64,000 bases of DNA from JAGVSR01 sp963825555. GTDB lineage: Bacteria; Pseudomonadota; Alphaproteobacteria; Rhizobiales; Hyphomicrobiaceae. The DNA lies in NCBI GenBank assembly GCA_963825555.1, contig CAWGTZ010000004.1, forward strand, positions 62,001-126,000, given 5' to 3'. Shown here piece by piece: positions 1 through 9,403 of this stretch. Below the pieces are notes generated by a model. It did not search any database. It worked only from the letters and a program-made list of their open reading frames with translations, and was not told the DNA's origin. How positions within the stretch are numbered: the first letter of the stretch is position 1; each line of letters begins with the position of its first letter. Made by a program: the position numbers and the translations under genes.

Positions 1-158
1 CGGCTTATCTGTGCGGTTACTAAACAACGCGATCGTGCGGTCGGGGGTGTCGCGACAATTCCCTTCCGAGCGGAAAGCTCCTAATCTGCCGGACAGGTGT
101 CGCGGCTCCGCGGTTTTCATCAGATGCCGCCGGGCCTGCGTGGCCACGCGAGGGTGTC

Positions 159-569
159 ATGCTCGAATGGCTGTCGCGGCTGTTTTTCAGAGAGCGCGGT
201 CAGGGCCATGCGCCGGGCCGGCAGTTCGTGAACGTGCGCATAGACTTCGATCCAGACGTGATCTCGGTTTCCCGCGCAGGTGCGCCGGAGGAGGTCATGA
301 CATGGGAGGACGTCGCCACTGTGGGGCTCGTTTCGGGCGACGGCGTCAGCAATCCGCCGGAACTCTACTGGTTGCTGCAGGGCCGCGACCGGCGGCGTAC
401 GCTGCTCGTGCCGATGGGTGCACCCGGCGAACACGAGTTTGTTCATGCCATGCAGGAGCGGTTTTCCGGCTTCGACAATATGGCAGTCGTGGAGGCCATG
501 AGCGCGAGCGGTAGCGTCGGCTTCACGATCTGGGATGCTGAATGGAACAGCGGCCCCGGCGAGGGGTGA
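159..569 (+). CDS. Conserved hypothetical protein, 136 aa
   Basis: I do not recognise this family. The ATG start follows a gagg ribosome binding site about six bases upstream, and the frame is open for 136 codons. The product is acidic to neutral, rich in Trp and Glu, and has no signal peptide or membrane segment. It looks like a small soluble mixed alpha/beta cytoplasmic protein. It ends about 40 bases before the convergent end of the desaturase gene, so it is transcribed alone, from left of the window or from the first 158 bases. Overlapping frames on both strands lack a good start and look like shadows. Confidence 0.65.
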   Translation: MLEWLSRLFFRERGQGHAPGRQFVNVRIDFDPDVISVSRAGAPEEVMTWEDVATVGLVSGDGVSNPPELYWLLQGRDRRRTLLVPMGAPGEHEFVHAMQERFSGFDNMAVVEAMSASGSVGFTIWDAEWNSGPGEG

Positions 570-612
570 TGATATCGCCGGGGCTATCTCGCATGAGATA
601 CGTGGATGCGGT

Positions 613-1701
613 TCAGGTGGCAGCCGCTTCAGTGAAGGTGACGAGTTTGCGGTTCTTCTCGTCCCACAGCTTGAGATTCGCGCACTTGAAGCTCTCCCAC
701 AGCGTGATTTTGTTCATCGTCTGCAGTTCAGGGCTCCCCGCGAGGCATTCTTGCAAGCGGTAGTTGGGAATCATGCTGTTTAGGTGATGGATATGGTGCA
801 GGCCGATGGAGCCCGTGAACCAGTTCAGCACCGGATGCAGCGCATAGTACGAGCTGCCATAGAGGGCTGCGACCTGGAACGTCCAGTCGTCGCTTGATTC
901 CCAGACCGTTTCCTCGAACTGGTGCTGGATGAAGAAGAGCCAGCCGCCAGCCGCGGCCGCCACGTGCACCAGCGGCCAGACGACGAAGAAGAGGTTCGAA
1001 TAACCGGTGAAGGCACCTATCGCGCCGTAGAAGATGGCTAGTCCGGCATTGAGGCCCATCACGCTCTTCCAGGTGTCGCGTGCGGAGTAGGGATGGAACC
1101 AAGGCAGGCGCTGCAGGATCATGAAATAGAAAGGCACGCCGATACCGAACAGGAACAGTGGGTTGCGGTAGAGGCGGTAGCGCAGCTTACCCAGCGGTGA
1201 GAGTGCATTCCACTCTTCGACGGTGAGGGTATCGATGTCGCCCACGCCGCGCTTCTCCAGGTGTCCTGAGGTGGCGTGGTGCTGGGCATGCTCGCGCCGC
1301 CACAGGCCGTAGGGCGTGACGGTGATGAGGCTCATCGCGCGGCCCATCCAGGTGTTGGCCCAGTTGGTCGAGAGGAACGAGCCATGTCCACAGTCATGCT
1401 GGATGATGAAGAAGCGCACCACGAGGAGCCCGCCCGGAATGGCGAGCAGCAGTGTCAGCCAATAGTGCGTTTCGACAGTGAGAAACATCAGCGTCACGAT
1501 CGCGGCAAATGGCACGATCGTGTTGATCAGCTGGATGGCGGCGCGCCGATTGTCCGCACCGCGAAATTTTGCGCAGTGCTGCGCAAGCTTCATCGCTGAA
1601 GTCTTCAGCGCTGTGCGCGTCTCGACGGCGGGATCGATTGCGGGAGCTTCGGTTGTGCTGGGGCGGGGCGCAGCGAGCGCGACGGCGTTGGCGTGTGGCA
1701 A
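613..1701 (-). CDS. Fatty acid desaturase, membrane di-iron family
   Basis: Membrane-bound di-iron fatty acid desaturase, which would introduce a double bond into acyl chains of membrane lipids. The three histidine boxes are visible: HDCGHGS at about residue 103, HAQHH at about 139 and HHIHH at about 300. Hydrophobic spans lie near residues 60-95, 180-195 and 215-255, as expected for the FA_desaturase fold (PF00487). At 362 aa the length is normal. The full frame starts with TTG at 1701, and the first ATG (residue 37, base 1593) has no clear ribosome site, so the true start is uncertain. The gene stands alone. Substrate (acyl lipid or acyl-CoA) and regiospecificity cannot be read from the sequence. 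Confidence 0.9.
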   Translation of the reverse strand: MPHANAVALAAPRPSTTEAPAIDPAVETRTALKTSAMKLAQHCAKFRGADNRRAAIQLINTIVPFAAIVTLMFLTVETHYWLTLLLAIPGGLLVVRFFIIQHDCGHGSFLSTNWANTWMGRAMSLITVTPYGLWRREHAQHHATSGHLEKRGVGDIDTLTVEEWNALSPLGKLRYRLYRNPLFLFGIGVPFYFMILQRLPWFHPYSARDTWKSVMGLNAGLAIFYGAIGAFTGYSNLFFVVWPLVHVAAAAGGWLFFIQHQFEETVWESSDDWTFQVAALYGSSYYALHPVLNWFTGSIGLHHIHHLNSMIPNYRLQECLAGSPELQTMNKITLWESFKCANLKLWDEKNRKLVTFTEAAAT

Positions 1702-2128
1702 GGTGTGTCGTTTCCAGAAAGATCTGTTAGAGGATGGTCGCCGATGGAAAGGCGCGTAGCATATTCCGCATCTCCGAGCGAGGCTTCTTGTGCCTGCGCG
1801 TCATTCTTCAACGGGGAAACCGGCTCGGCTGTGCGATTGAAGCCTCACATCGCAATTCATTGCTGCACCGCAGTGTGCTGAGGGTCATCGGAATAACAAC
1901 GAATTATGGCCTACCTTTGCCGGGTTTGACCCACATCAGGCATGGCCGCTCTTAGGCGCGACTCGTCTGCAACGATCCATTTAGAATCAAGTCTTTTGAA
2001 TAAACTCGGGGGCTTCATTGCGCGAGGCCCGCGCAAGGCGTGCCGAGGAGAAAAGGACAAGGGCCGCACGCGGCGGCCCTTGCTTTAACGTTCGCGCGGG
2101 GTCGCCCCGCGTGCAGAGGTGTCAGACC
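1702..2128. other. Intergenic region, desaturase to triple-module protein
   Basis: Non-coding stretch of 427 bases. It holds the upstream region of the leftward desaturase gene and, near its right end, a strong hairpin that ends the leftward gene starting at 3343 (listed separately). I see no RNA gene or convincing small ORF. No clear sigma-70 pair stood out for the desaturase. Confidence 0.5.
2058..2082 (-). terminator. Rho-independent terminator of the triple-module protein gene
   Basis: A perfect 10-bp stem (2058-2067 with 2073-2082) encloses a 5-base loop. Read on the minus strand, a T-rich tract follows it. It lies 47 bases past the stop codon of the leftward gene 2129-3343. Confidence 0.75.
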
Positions 2129-3343
2129 TCAGTGTTGACCCCAGATCTCTACAACGGCTGGCGTACCCTCGAAGAGATTTTTCAGGCCCTTGGCAAGATC
2201 GAACCTCGAGCGGTACTTGGCCTGGATTTCCTTGATCGCCGAACGGCCACCCTTGAACTCGAGCGGGCCGAATGGATTGCCAGGATCAACACGCTCGCGC
2301 ATCGAGAACACCTCGTCGGGTCCTGAGAAAAATACAACGCGGACTTCACGCAGTGTAATGGCGCGATCCTTTGCCACCACGCGCACCTTGCTGAAACCGC
2401 CTTCGTTCCGGCCTACCGTGATGGTGTCCTTGTCGAAGCCGGTGAAGCCGGCTGTCTGGGCGCCGAGGAGTACCCAGCCCTGATTGTACTTCCTGCCTTC
2501 ACCGCTCGGCCCCAACCAACCGTCGGCGTACTGCCCCGTCACCTCGATGCGAGCCTGTCCCTTGAAGTTGGGCTTTGAGCGATAGCTCATCTGGATTTCA
2601 CGGATGAACTTGCTCTGATCTACGTCCAGCCACGACGTGCGCGTGTTGGCGCGAATATCCGCATCAACGGCCAGATCTTCGGTCGTGCCGTCCATGTAAA
2701 CGACCTTAAGTCGATTCATATGCACGTCATTGCCCAGAACGCGCATGCGGATGCGATCGAACTTGCCGATTTCGCCGCCGACCTTGATGATATCGCGGTC
2801 GAGTCCGAAACCGACGTTCTGGTAGCCGAACATAACGTCGTTACCGTCCGCGATCGGCTTGCCAGGGTTCGGCGTGGGCGTCGGGGTGGTCTCCGCTTCC
2901 GAGATGTCGCCGCTCACCGGTCTCTTCGGCCGTTCCATCCGACGTCCATCGCGGGTCTGCAGGCCGAGAACCTGAAGAGTTCCCCTGCCCGAGGACGCCC
3001 TCCACGAGACGTTCACCTTGTCGATGAATTTGTCGGTCGAGGACGGCGCAATCTCGCGGCTGCGCTCGCCGCGCCTCATGTCGATCTGACGGTCCTCGTT
3101 GTGAACCGAGCCGTCGCTGTAGACGATTTGCACGCGTGTCAGATCTAAGAGATTGCTGCCGCGGTTCTTGACGCGAATGCCCCGGAATGCACCCGGCGCT
3201 CTGCTTACGTCGATCGATGCGCTGCCGTCGCTGTTTGCGTCGATCGTTTCGGTTGCGATGCCCACAAGGTCCTGGGCCTGCGCAACGGATACGACGCCGG
3301 CCGCCACGAGGGCGAGCCCCGCCATCACCAGCCTACCAAACAT
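2129..3343 (-). CDS. Secreted protein with three similar beta-rich modules
   Basis: Probable exported protein of 404 aa; family not identified with certainty. The frame is open much further upstream, but the ATG at 3343 has a GGGGAG ribosome site six bases before it and begins a classic Sec signal peptide ending AQA-QD near residue 24. Three modules of about 90-110 residues follow (roughly 40-130, 172-272 and 292-403). Each has the same order: a strand of type RVxVK/A, a strand carrying xVVYxDG or VVFFSG, an 'IREIQMSYRS' or 'IKEIQAKYRS' type strand, then a closing strand (VLGLQ, IEVTGQ, VEIWGQ). A Thr-Pro linker (ETTPTPTPNP, about 151-160) separates modules 1 and 2. Internal triplication of a periplasmic beta domain is the best reading. 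Ligand unknown. Confidence 0.75.
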   Translation of the reverse strand: MFGRLVMAGLALVAAGVVSVAQAQDLVGIATETIDANSDGSASIDVSRAPGAFRGIRVKNRGSNLLDLTRVQIVYSDGSVHNEDRQIDMRRGERSREIAPSSTDKFIDKVNVSWRASSGRGTLQVLGLQTRDGRRMERPKRPVSGDISEAETTPTPTPNPGKPIADGNDVMFGYQNVGFGLDRDIIKVGGEIGKFDRIRMRVLGNDVHMNRLKVVYMDGTTEDLAVDADIRANTRTSWLDVDQSKFIREIQMSYRSKPNFKGQARIEVTGQYADGWLGPSGEGRKYNQGWVLLGAQTAGFTGFDKDTITVGRNEGGFSKVRVVAKDRAITLREVRVVFFSGPDEVFSMRERVDPGNPFGPLEFKGGRSAIKEIQAKYRSRFDLAKGLKNLFEGTPAVVEIWGQH

Positions 3344-3642
3344 GAAAAACTCCCCTACGTTATTTGTTCGGAACCCCCCGGCTCCGTTAGAGTGGTGTAT
3401 CTCACTCCCGACGCTGATGAAAGGCAAGGTGTGGTGGAAGTCCATGCACTTGGGGGAAAACACTGATGCTGAATTGCAACAAGAGACGGCTTCGATGGGC
3501 CTGCCTATTCCGGGGCGGTAGGGGCGGCAATGGCGTCCCGGTTTGCCGACTGCTCGCGTTCGATTGCGACGCCACGGCCAAGGGCTTAGCCTCCAAATAA
3601 CAGTGATCAGCACTTCGGCTTGTGCCGCGACGGAAGGTTCAG

Positions 3643-5052
3643 ATGGCTGGCTCGCAACCTGGCGACGAAACGGAACGAGCGGACCGCATAGAGGAGGCGA
3701 TCGCAGCGCTGGGCCAATACTTCGGACCACGCTGCTCAACGATCAGTGCCGTTCGGGAACAGCATGCCAGCAGCCTCACGTCTCTGCCTGGGGAGGCGCC
3801 CGACGCGGTTGTCTGGCCCGAGACGGCCAGCGACGTACAGGCAATAGTCGAAATAGCACGCCGCTATCACGTTCCCGTTGTTCCGTTCGGCGCCGGTACG
3901 TCGCTCGAAGGTCAGGTGAACGCGCCACGCGGTGGCGTCTCAGTCGATTGTTCACGCATGAATCGCATCGTGCGCATCGGCGCGGAAGATCTGGACATCA
4001 CAGTCGAGCCAGGAATCACCCTTGATGAGCTCAACGATGCGTTGCGCCACACGGGTCTTTTTTTTCCTGTCGATCCCGGCGCCGGTACGGCCACCATCGG
4101 TGGCATGGCATCCACCCGCGCATCCGGAACGATGACAGTGCGCTACGGCGCCATGCGAGAGAATGTGCTCGCCATGAAGGTCGTGCTGGCGGACGGCACG
4201 CTCATCTCTACGGCGACGCGGGCGCGAAAGTCCTCAGCGGGATATGACCTGACACGCCTTTTTGTCGGCGCTGAGGGGACACTCGGTATCATCGTGGAAC
4301 TCACGTTACGCATCGTGCCGCGCCCCGAGGCCGTGCTGGCGGGCGTTGCAGTGTTCCCGAGCATTGCTGCGGCCGCCCGCGCGACCATCGCTGCGGTGCA
4401 GTCAGGGCTTGCCCTGCAGCGCATCGAGCTTCTCGATCCGCTCATGTTACGCATCGTCAATACCCAATCGAGTACCGAACTGCCTGACGAGGGACCAGCG
4501 CTTTTCGTCGAGATCGCCGGAACCCCAGTTGCCGCTCAGGAACATCTGACGCGTCTCGTCGCGATCGTGGAGGACGAGAACGGGGTCTGGAGAGGCTCAG
4601 CGGCAAATGAAGACGAGCGCCGCCTTATCTGGAAAGCACGCCATGATGCGTTCTGGTCTATCCGCGCCGCCTATCCCGGCCGGTCATTCATCGTCACAGA
4701 TGTTTGTGTACCGGTCTCGCGGCTGGCAGACTGCCTCGACGAGACGGTCGCCGACATCAAGGAAAGCGGCCTCATCGCGCCGATCGTCGGGCATGTAGGT
4801 GATGGAAACTTCCACTCCGTCCTCGTCCTCGACGAAACAAGTGCAGCCGAGTGTGAAAGAGCTGTGGCCTATCTCGATCGTCTCGCGCTCCGAGCCATTG
4901 CCTTGGAGGGGACCTGCACTGGAGAGCACGGCATCGGACAGGGCAAGGCGAAGTACCTCGCTGCCGAAGCCGGCCCGGCTCTTGATGTTATGCGCCAGCT
5001 CAAATCGGTCCTCGATCCCCAGGGGATCATGAACCCGGGCAAGCTTTTCTGA
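3643..5052 (+). CDS. FAD-linked D-lactate dehydrogenase / glycolate oxidase GlcD type
   Basis: FAD-dependent oxidoreductase of the FAD_binding_4 plus FAD-oxidase C-terminal class, oxidising D-lactate or another D-2-hydroxy acid to the 2-oxo acid and passing electrons to cytochrome c or quinone. The FAD-binding half shows PFGAGTSLEGQ, GGVSVDCSRM, the DPGAGTATIGGMAS loop and the SSAGYDLTRLFVGAEGTLG stretch. The C-terminal half has GHVGDGNFH and ends with the family signature ECTGEHGIG-like TCTGEHGIGQGK and DPQGIMNPGK. A GTG at 3622 gives 476 aa, but the ATG at 3643 has a ggaagg ribosome site five bases upstream, so 469 aa is preferred. The gene is monocistronic and divergent from the triple-module gene. 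It is closest in pattern to cytochrome-type D-lactate dehydrogenase (DLD); the exact substrate is not certain. Confidence 0.88.
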   Translation: MAGSQPGDETERADRIEEAIAALGQYFGPRCSTISAVREQHASSLTSLPGEAPDAVVWPETASDVQAIVEIARRYHVPVVPFGAGTSLEGQVNAPRGGVSVDCSRMNRIVRIGAEDLDITVEPGITLDELNDALRHTGLFFPVDPGAGTATIGGMASTRASGTMTVRYGAMRENVLAMKVVLADGTLISTATRARKSSAGYDLTRLFVGAEGTLGIIVELTLRIVPRPEAVLAGVAVFPSIAAAARATIAAVQSGLALQRIELLDPLMLRIVNTQSSTELPDEGPALFVEIAGTPVAAQEHLTRLVAIVEDENGVWRGSAANEDERRLIWKARHDAFWSIRAAYPGRSFIVTDVCVPVSRLADCLDETVADIKESGLIAPIVGHVGDGNFHSVLVLDETSAAECERAVAYLDRLALRAIALEGTCTGEHGIGQGKAKYLAAEAGPALDVMRQLKSVLDPQGIMNPGKLF

Positions 5053-5521
5053 TGACGTCGCCCACTCCGCGCCCGCATGTCGCGGCGGCCAGAAAGAGCA
5101 GCCAATCCACGACGAATATCAATTTTAGATTGTAGTAAATAGCTAGTTTCTATTTTTGCGGGCACAATTAGGTATATCTGTATTCCAGAGACCCTCCCAG
5201 ATGCCGCGAAAATCGGCCTCCGGTGGGCTTCAGCGTTAACGCGCCATTTCCCGCTGTGCGGATACGCTTTCCTGTCTTCACAAAGAATATCTCATGTGAG
5301 CCGAACTTTCAGGGAATTCGCGGGGCGGCATTCAATGTCTCTTGAAAACTCGTCCCCATAGTCGGCCTCGCGCGGCGGGATCATGCACCGAGGGTGGTCA
5401 GGGTTCTTCACCGAAGGTCACGCATTCGTTTTCAGCAGACGGATGCCAAGGGGTGCCGCACCGCGCACGGTTGAAATGTGCACCCGCTCGAAGAGAGTGG
5501 TGGAGTGCGGAGTAACGCAGC
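5053..5521. other. Intergenic region upstream of algD, partly AT-rich
   Basis: A gap of 469 bases between the flavoprotein gene and algD. The stretch 5115-5185 is markedly more AT-rich than its surroundings and is a likely promoter or regulatory region. I found no clear terminator, RNA gene or supported ORF; the short frame at 5383-5574 reads into algD out of phase and looks spurious. Confidence 0.45.
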
Positions 5522-6934
5522 ATGAATATGACAGTCCAGGCCGAGTTGGACGCCATGATGAGCGGAGGCGCTGAAGCGCTGCCGCTGGAACAGGTGAAGC
5601 CTGCGATCAGCGTCGTCGGCCTCGGTTACGTCGGCGCCGTTTCCATGGCCTGTCTTGCGCATCTCGGCTTCCGCATGATCGGCGTCGATATCTCGCGCGA
5701 GCGTGTGCGTGCCATTCGCTCCGGACGCTCCCCGATTGTCGAGGAAAGGCTCGGAGATCTTCTGGCTGAGGGCGCAGCAGCAGGCCGCATCGATGCCACA
5801 CAGAATTTGATTGCCGCTGTGCTCGGTACGGACGTGACTTTTCTGTCCGTCGGCACGCCTACCGCCAGGGACGGCGGGTGCGACTTCACCTATGTGCGCC
5901 AGGCGAGCCGTGCAATCGGTCAGGCTCTTGCACTGAAAAACGCCTATCACGTGGTCGTCCTGCGCTGCTCTGTTCCGCCGGGAACGACGCTCGATGTCGT
6001 CGTGCAGGAGATCGAGACGGCGTCAGGCCGCAAGCTTGGGCGTGACTTCGGCGTGTGTTTCAATCCTGAGTTCCTGCGCGAAGGGGTTGCTGTCGCCGAT
6101 TTCTTTGCTCCGCCCAAGACCGTCGTCGGTGCATCCGATGCGCGTGCAGAGGCGCTCGTCAGCGGCATTTATGGCGCGATCGACAAGAACGTCATCTTCA
6201 CGTCCATCGAGGTGGCCGAGATGGTGAAATATGTCGACAACGTCTGGCATGCGGCGAAAGTCGCCTTCGGCAACGAGGTCGGCCGGCTTTGTAAAGGGCT
6301 TGGTATCGATAGCCACGAAGTAATGGAGATTTTCGTCAAGGACACAAAGCTCAATCTGTCGCCTTACTATCTGAAGCCGGGTTTCGCTTTTGGCGGATCC
6401 TGCCTCCCGAAAGAGGTGCGGGCCGTGTCCCACATTGCGGGGGTGCGCGGCATCAAGGTGCCGCTCATCGACAGTCTGATCCCCTCCAACAAAGCGCAGA
6501 TCCGGGAGGCTTTGCGTCTGCTGGCGCCGTTTTCCGGGAAGCGGATGGGCTTCCTGGGTGTAACATTCAAGGCTGGCACCGACGACTTGCGCGAGAGCCC
6601 CACGCTTGAACTGATGGCAGACCTGATGGCCGGCGGCGAGATGCTCAAGGTCTATGATCCCAATCTCGACTTCGGCCCTCTCCTTCGTTCGCAGATCGCC
6701 TACGTGCGCAACGCGGTTCCCTCGCAGGCCGCGCTTATGGACGTGCTAGAGTCCCTCACCGTGGATAGCGCGCGCGCACTGATGGCGCAGTGCGATGTGG
6801 TGATTGTCAGCCATGCGACGGAGGAGTTCCGCAGGGCCGTCGCAGAGCGGCCGTATGGTGTGCAGATCCTCGATCTCGCCCGGCTCTTCAGGAAATCACC
6901 CGACGACGGGCACTATGAAGGCATCGCCTGGTAG
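5522..6934 (+). CDS. algD: GDP-mannose 6-dehydrogenase (AlgD type)
   Basis: Member of the UDP-glucose/GDP-mannose dehydrogenase family, 470 aa, oxidising GDP-mannose with two NAD+ to GDP-mannuronate, the precursor of alginate-like polymers. Visible features are the NAD-binding loop VVGLGYVG (31-38), SVGTPT (109-114), the NPEFLREG loop (181-188), the central helix EMVKYVDNVWHAAKVAFGNE with Lys and Asn, and the catalytic cysteine Cys294 in FAFGGSCLPKEVRA. The C-terminal domain has GVTFKAGTDDLRESP. The PYYLKPGFAFGGS version of the active-site segment resembles AlgD more than UDP-glucose dehydrogenases. The protein carries about 28 extra N-terminal residues compared with Pseudomonas AlgD. A strong terminator follows, so it is transcribed apart from the RTX gene downstream. 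Other alginate genes (alg8, alg44) are not in view. Confidence 0.85.
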   Translation: MNMTVQAELDAMMSGGAEALPLEQVKPAISVVGLGYVGAVSMACLAHLGFRMIGVDISRERVRAIRSGRSPIVEERLGDLLAEGAAAGRIDATQNLIAAVLGTDVTFLSVGTPTARDGGCDFTYVRQASRAIGQALALKNAYHVVVLRCSVPPGTTLDVVVQEIETASGRKLGRDFGVCFNPEFLREGVAVADFFAPPKTVVGASDARAEALVSGIYGAIDKNVIFTSIEVAEMVKYVDNVWHAAKVAFGNEVGRLCKGLGIDSHEVMEIFVKDTKLNLSPYYLKPGFAFGGSCLPKEVRAVSHIAGVRGIKVPLIDSLIPSNKAQIREALRLLAPFSGKRMGFLGVTFKAGTDDLRESPTLELMADLMAGGEMLKVYDPNLDFGPLLRSQIAYVRNAVPSQAALMDVLESLTVDSARALMAQCDVVIVSHATEEFRRAVAERPYGVQILDLARLFRKSPDDGHYEGIAW

Positions 6935-7288
6935 AGGGTATAAAACCGGTCTCCGCTTATCTGCTGTCCCGGTGAGCCGCCGTTCGCTGCCGGGGCATCT
7001 GGCGCCAAGATCATTCGACAATTCAAAATGGCTTCATGGGCCGGCCGATCTCCATCGGCCGGCCCGTTTTTCATGTGCCCCGTCGGCCCTCCGGTAATGC
7101 GTTATGGTCAACAAGAACTTGTCGCGTGGATCGCATTGGAGCGCTGCCGGCAAATTTTTCAGCCGCCTTCCATGTTCGGGAAAAAGCCCCTGGAATTAAA
7201 TACATTTCGATCAAACCCATGGCCAGTTTGGAAACATTTTCCCGATAAAACCGCATCTTATCTTCAATGAATTGCGTGGGAGCAGTTC
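6935..7288. other. Intergenic region between algD and the RTX gene
   Basis: A 354-base gap. It contains the algD terminator at 7038-7070 and, after it, the probable promoter region of the RTX gene. The segment from about 7150 to 7265 is relatively AT-rich. Short frames here show no coding character. Confidence 0.45.
7038..7070 (+). terminator. Rho-independent terminator downstream of algD
   Basis: Perfect 12-bp GC-rich stem (7038-7049 pairing with 7054-7065), a 4-base loop and a run of five T. It separates algD from the RTX gene at 7289. Confidence 0.9.
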
Positions 7289-9403
7289 GTGGCAACGATC
7301 ATTGGGACAGACGCCAACGACGTGATGTCTGGGACAACTGGCGCCGATCGCATGGAAGGCGGCGGCGGCAACGACCGCATTAACGCCGGTGCGGGTGACG
7401 ACGAGATCTATGGCGGCTTGGGCAGCGACATTCTCACAGGTGACGCCGGTAATGACCGCATCTTCGGCGAGGATGGTAACGACGGCGTCTATGGCGGCGG
7501 CGGCGATGATTACATCGACGGAGGTATTGGCGACGATATACTCATCGGAGACGGCGGCAACGACATCATCATCGGCGGCGTCGGCAACGATCGCCTCTTC
7601 GGTGGTACGGGAGACGATGTTTTCGTCTACAGGTCCGGCGATGGTAGCGACACGATCGTCGGGGGTACCGGCAATGATCGCATTGAGCTGCATCTGAACG
7701 AGGCAGACATTACCGATGCCCTGCGTACCGATTTCGAGGCATATGATGCCTGGGCCGCTAGCCAGCTCGATGCGGCTGGATCGGAGGCAGCGCTTGCTGC
7801 GCAGTCGACGGGTGGCACGTTCACGTTCTCTTCGCTCGGGCTGACGATTTCTGCTCTCGAAGGCGTTTCTATTTTTGTTTCGGGTCAGGCAGTGGCGATG
7901 CAATCGATGCTCAATGCAGCGCCGGTTGCGTCGGCGCAGACGAGCTTTGCAATCGAGGAGGATGGTACGCTGGAGGCCGTCGTTGAGGCTCACGATGCGG
8001 AAGGCGATGCGCTTTCCTTCGTCGTCGAAAAAGGTCCGGCGAACGGCACGGTCACGCTTGATGAAGTAACGGGCGCTTATGTCTATCGTCCTGTTGGAGA
8101 CTACAGCGGCCAGGATTCCTTCACGGTCAGGGTCAGCGATCCTTCGGGTGCCAGCGTTGTCCAGGTCGTAACGGTCGACGTTGCAGCCGTTGCCGACCAG
8201 CCCATGATGTCCATGTCGGATGCTGAGGTGTCCCTTGTGCGGCCGATCAGGGGCACACAAGGCAATGATGTGTTGCTTGGCGATCAGTACGCGGCAATGG
8301 AGACCATGACGCTCAATCTGAGCGCAGCCCTCCAGGATGTGGATGGATCGGAAACTCTCAGTGTTCAAATCGCCGGCATCCCGGACCGCGCCGTGCTATC
8401 CGCGGGGATTCGCAATGCCGACGGGACGTGGACGCTTCAGGCGTCTGATCTCCTGGGATTGAGCATGACCACGCCGACGGCGCAGGACCTTGCACTCCAA
8501 GTCACGGCCACCGCACACGAAACGACCGGAGATGTCGCCGTCACGAGCGGCACTATGCATGTCACGTTCCAGCGCGGCGGCTTTGCAGATAGCTTCATCG
8601 CCAGTGCCGGGAACGATATCTATGACGGCGGAACGGGCTTCGACACCATCGATTATTCCGCCAGCACTACGGGGGTCCAGGTTGATCTCTCCTCTTCAAC
8701 GGCGATTGGTTTTGGAATTGACAGGCTCTCCAACATCGAAGGTGTCATCGGCACGGCGGCGGCCGACCGACTGTGGGGTGATTCTGCCGATAACGTTTTT
8801 GCGGGCGGCGCCGGCAACGACCGGGTCGACGGAGGCGCCGGGGACGATGTCATCATCGCCGGTGAAGGAAATGATCGGTATGACGGCGGCACCGGGTTCG
8901 ACACGGTTGACTATTCGGGCGCGACGCAAGCAATTTCCGTAGACGTCGGGAGGAAGACAGTCACTGGCATGGGGAACGACCGGATCGACGATATCGAGAA
9001 GGTCGTCGGGTCCACCTTCGATGACGTCTTCTTCGGCGGCAAGGACGATGACGTTTTCGTGGGTGGGGATGGTGACGATTGGTTCCGCGGTATGGAAGGC
9101 CAGGACAGGTTCACGGGTGGAGCCGGCAACGACACGTTCGTGTGGGAGACGCGCGATGTCGTAAAGGGCAAGAATGCTTTGGGTCCTGACACCATCACGG
9201 ACCTCTCCTCAGGCGATGTGCTTGACCTTAGTGCCATTACGCGCGGTGGCTCCGCGGAATCTGTGGTGCGTTTGACCGAGACGGAAGCCGGCTCGATGCT
9301 TTCAGTAAAGGTCGGGTCGTCGTTTATCGATGTCGTCTTCCTCGAGGACGTCCATGGGGCGACCGCAAGTAGCATGGTGGTCGACGGGCTTCTGCTTCTC
9401 TGA
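7289..9403 (+). CDS. RTX calcium-binding protein with Ig/cadherin-like domain, 704 aa
   Basis: Probable extracellular calcium-binding protein. Residues 5-135 are a continuous block of glycine-rich nonapeptides of the type GGxGNDxIx, the RTX (HemolysinCabind) repeat that folds into a Ca2+-filled beta roll. Residues about 208-300 (from APVASAQ to VVTVDVAAV, with a DxDGD-like DAEGDALSF) look like a cadherin/Ig-type beta domain. A second RTX region spans about 435-620, ending in a C-terminal part with DVLDLSAI and hydrophobic termini typical of type I secretion substrates. There is no signal peptide, which fits type I export, but no transporter genes lie in the window. The start is GTG at 7289 with weak ribosome site. 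It follows algD and precedes a PL14-like gene, suggesting a matrix role. No catalytic domain (for example a C5-epimerase module) is evident. Confidence 0.85.
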   Translation: MATIIGTDANDVMSGTTGADRMEGGGGNDRINAGAGDDEIYGGLGSDILTGDAGNDRIFGEDGNDGVYGGGGDDYIDGGIGDDILIGDGGNDIIIGGVGNDRLFGGTGDDVFVYRSGDGSDTIVGGTGNDRIELHLNEADITDALRTDFEAYDAWAASQLDAAGSEAALAAQSTGGTFTFSSLGLTISALEGVSIFVSGQAVAMQSMLNAAPVASAQTSFAIEEDGTLEAVVEAHDAEGDALSFVVEKGPANGTVTLDEVTGAYVYRPVGDYSGQDSFTVRVSDPSGASVVQVVTVDVAAVADQPMMSMSDAEVSLVRPIRGTQGNDVLLGDQYAAMETMTLNLSAALQDVDGSETLSVQIAGIPDRAVLSAGIRNADGTWTLQASDLLGLSMTTPTAQDLALQVTATAHETTGDVAVTSGTMHVTFQRGGFADSFIASAGNDIYDGGTGFDTIDYSASTTGVQVDLSSSTAIGFGIDRLSNIEGVIGTAAADRLWGDSADNVFAGGAGNDRVDGGAGDDVIIAGEGNDRYDGGTGFDTVDYSGATQAISVDVGRKTVTGMGNDRIDDIEKVVGSTFDDVFFGGKDDDVFVGGDGDDWFRGMEGQDRFTGGAGNDTFVWETRDVVKGKNALGPDTITDLSSGDVLDLSAITRGGSAESVVRLTETEAGSMLSVKVGSSFIDVVFLEDVHGATASSMVVDGLLLL

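Noticed and set aside
11..514. An open frame on the plus strand at the left end (167 codons)
   Set aside because: Arg/Gly-rich shadow of the 159-569 gene in another frame, without ribosome site.
5161..5171. An 11-base string (GGCACAATTAG) shared by the AT-rich region upstream of algD and the one upstream of the large RTX gene (59631-59641)
   Set aside because: In 64 kb many 11-base matches are expected by chance, and spacing to the genes and flanks differ.
7330..7650. CRISPR-like periodic repeats
   Set aside because: The periodicity is 27 bases in frame, encodes GGxGNDxIx nonapeptides, and has no conserved spacers: it is the RTX coding repeat.
7211..8368. A 385-codon open frame on the minus strand opposite the RTX gene
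   Set aside because: RTX repeat DNA is GC-rich with repeated codons, which leaves long open frames on the other strand. It has no good start or motif.
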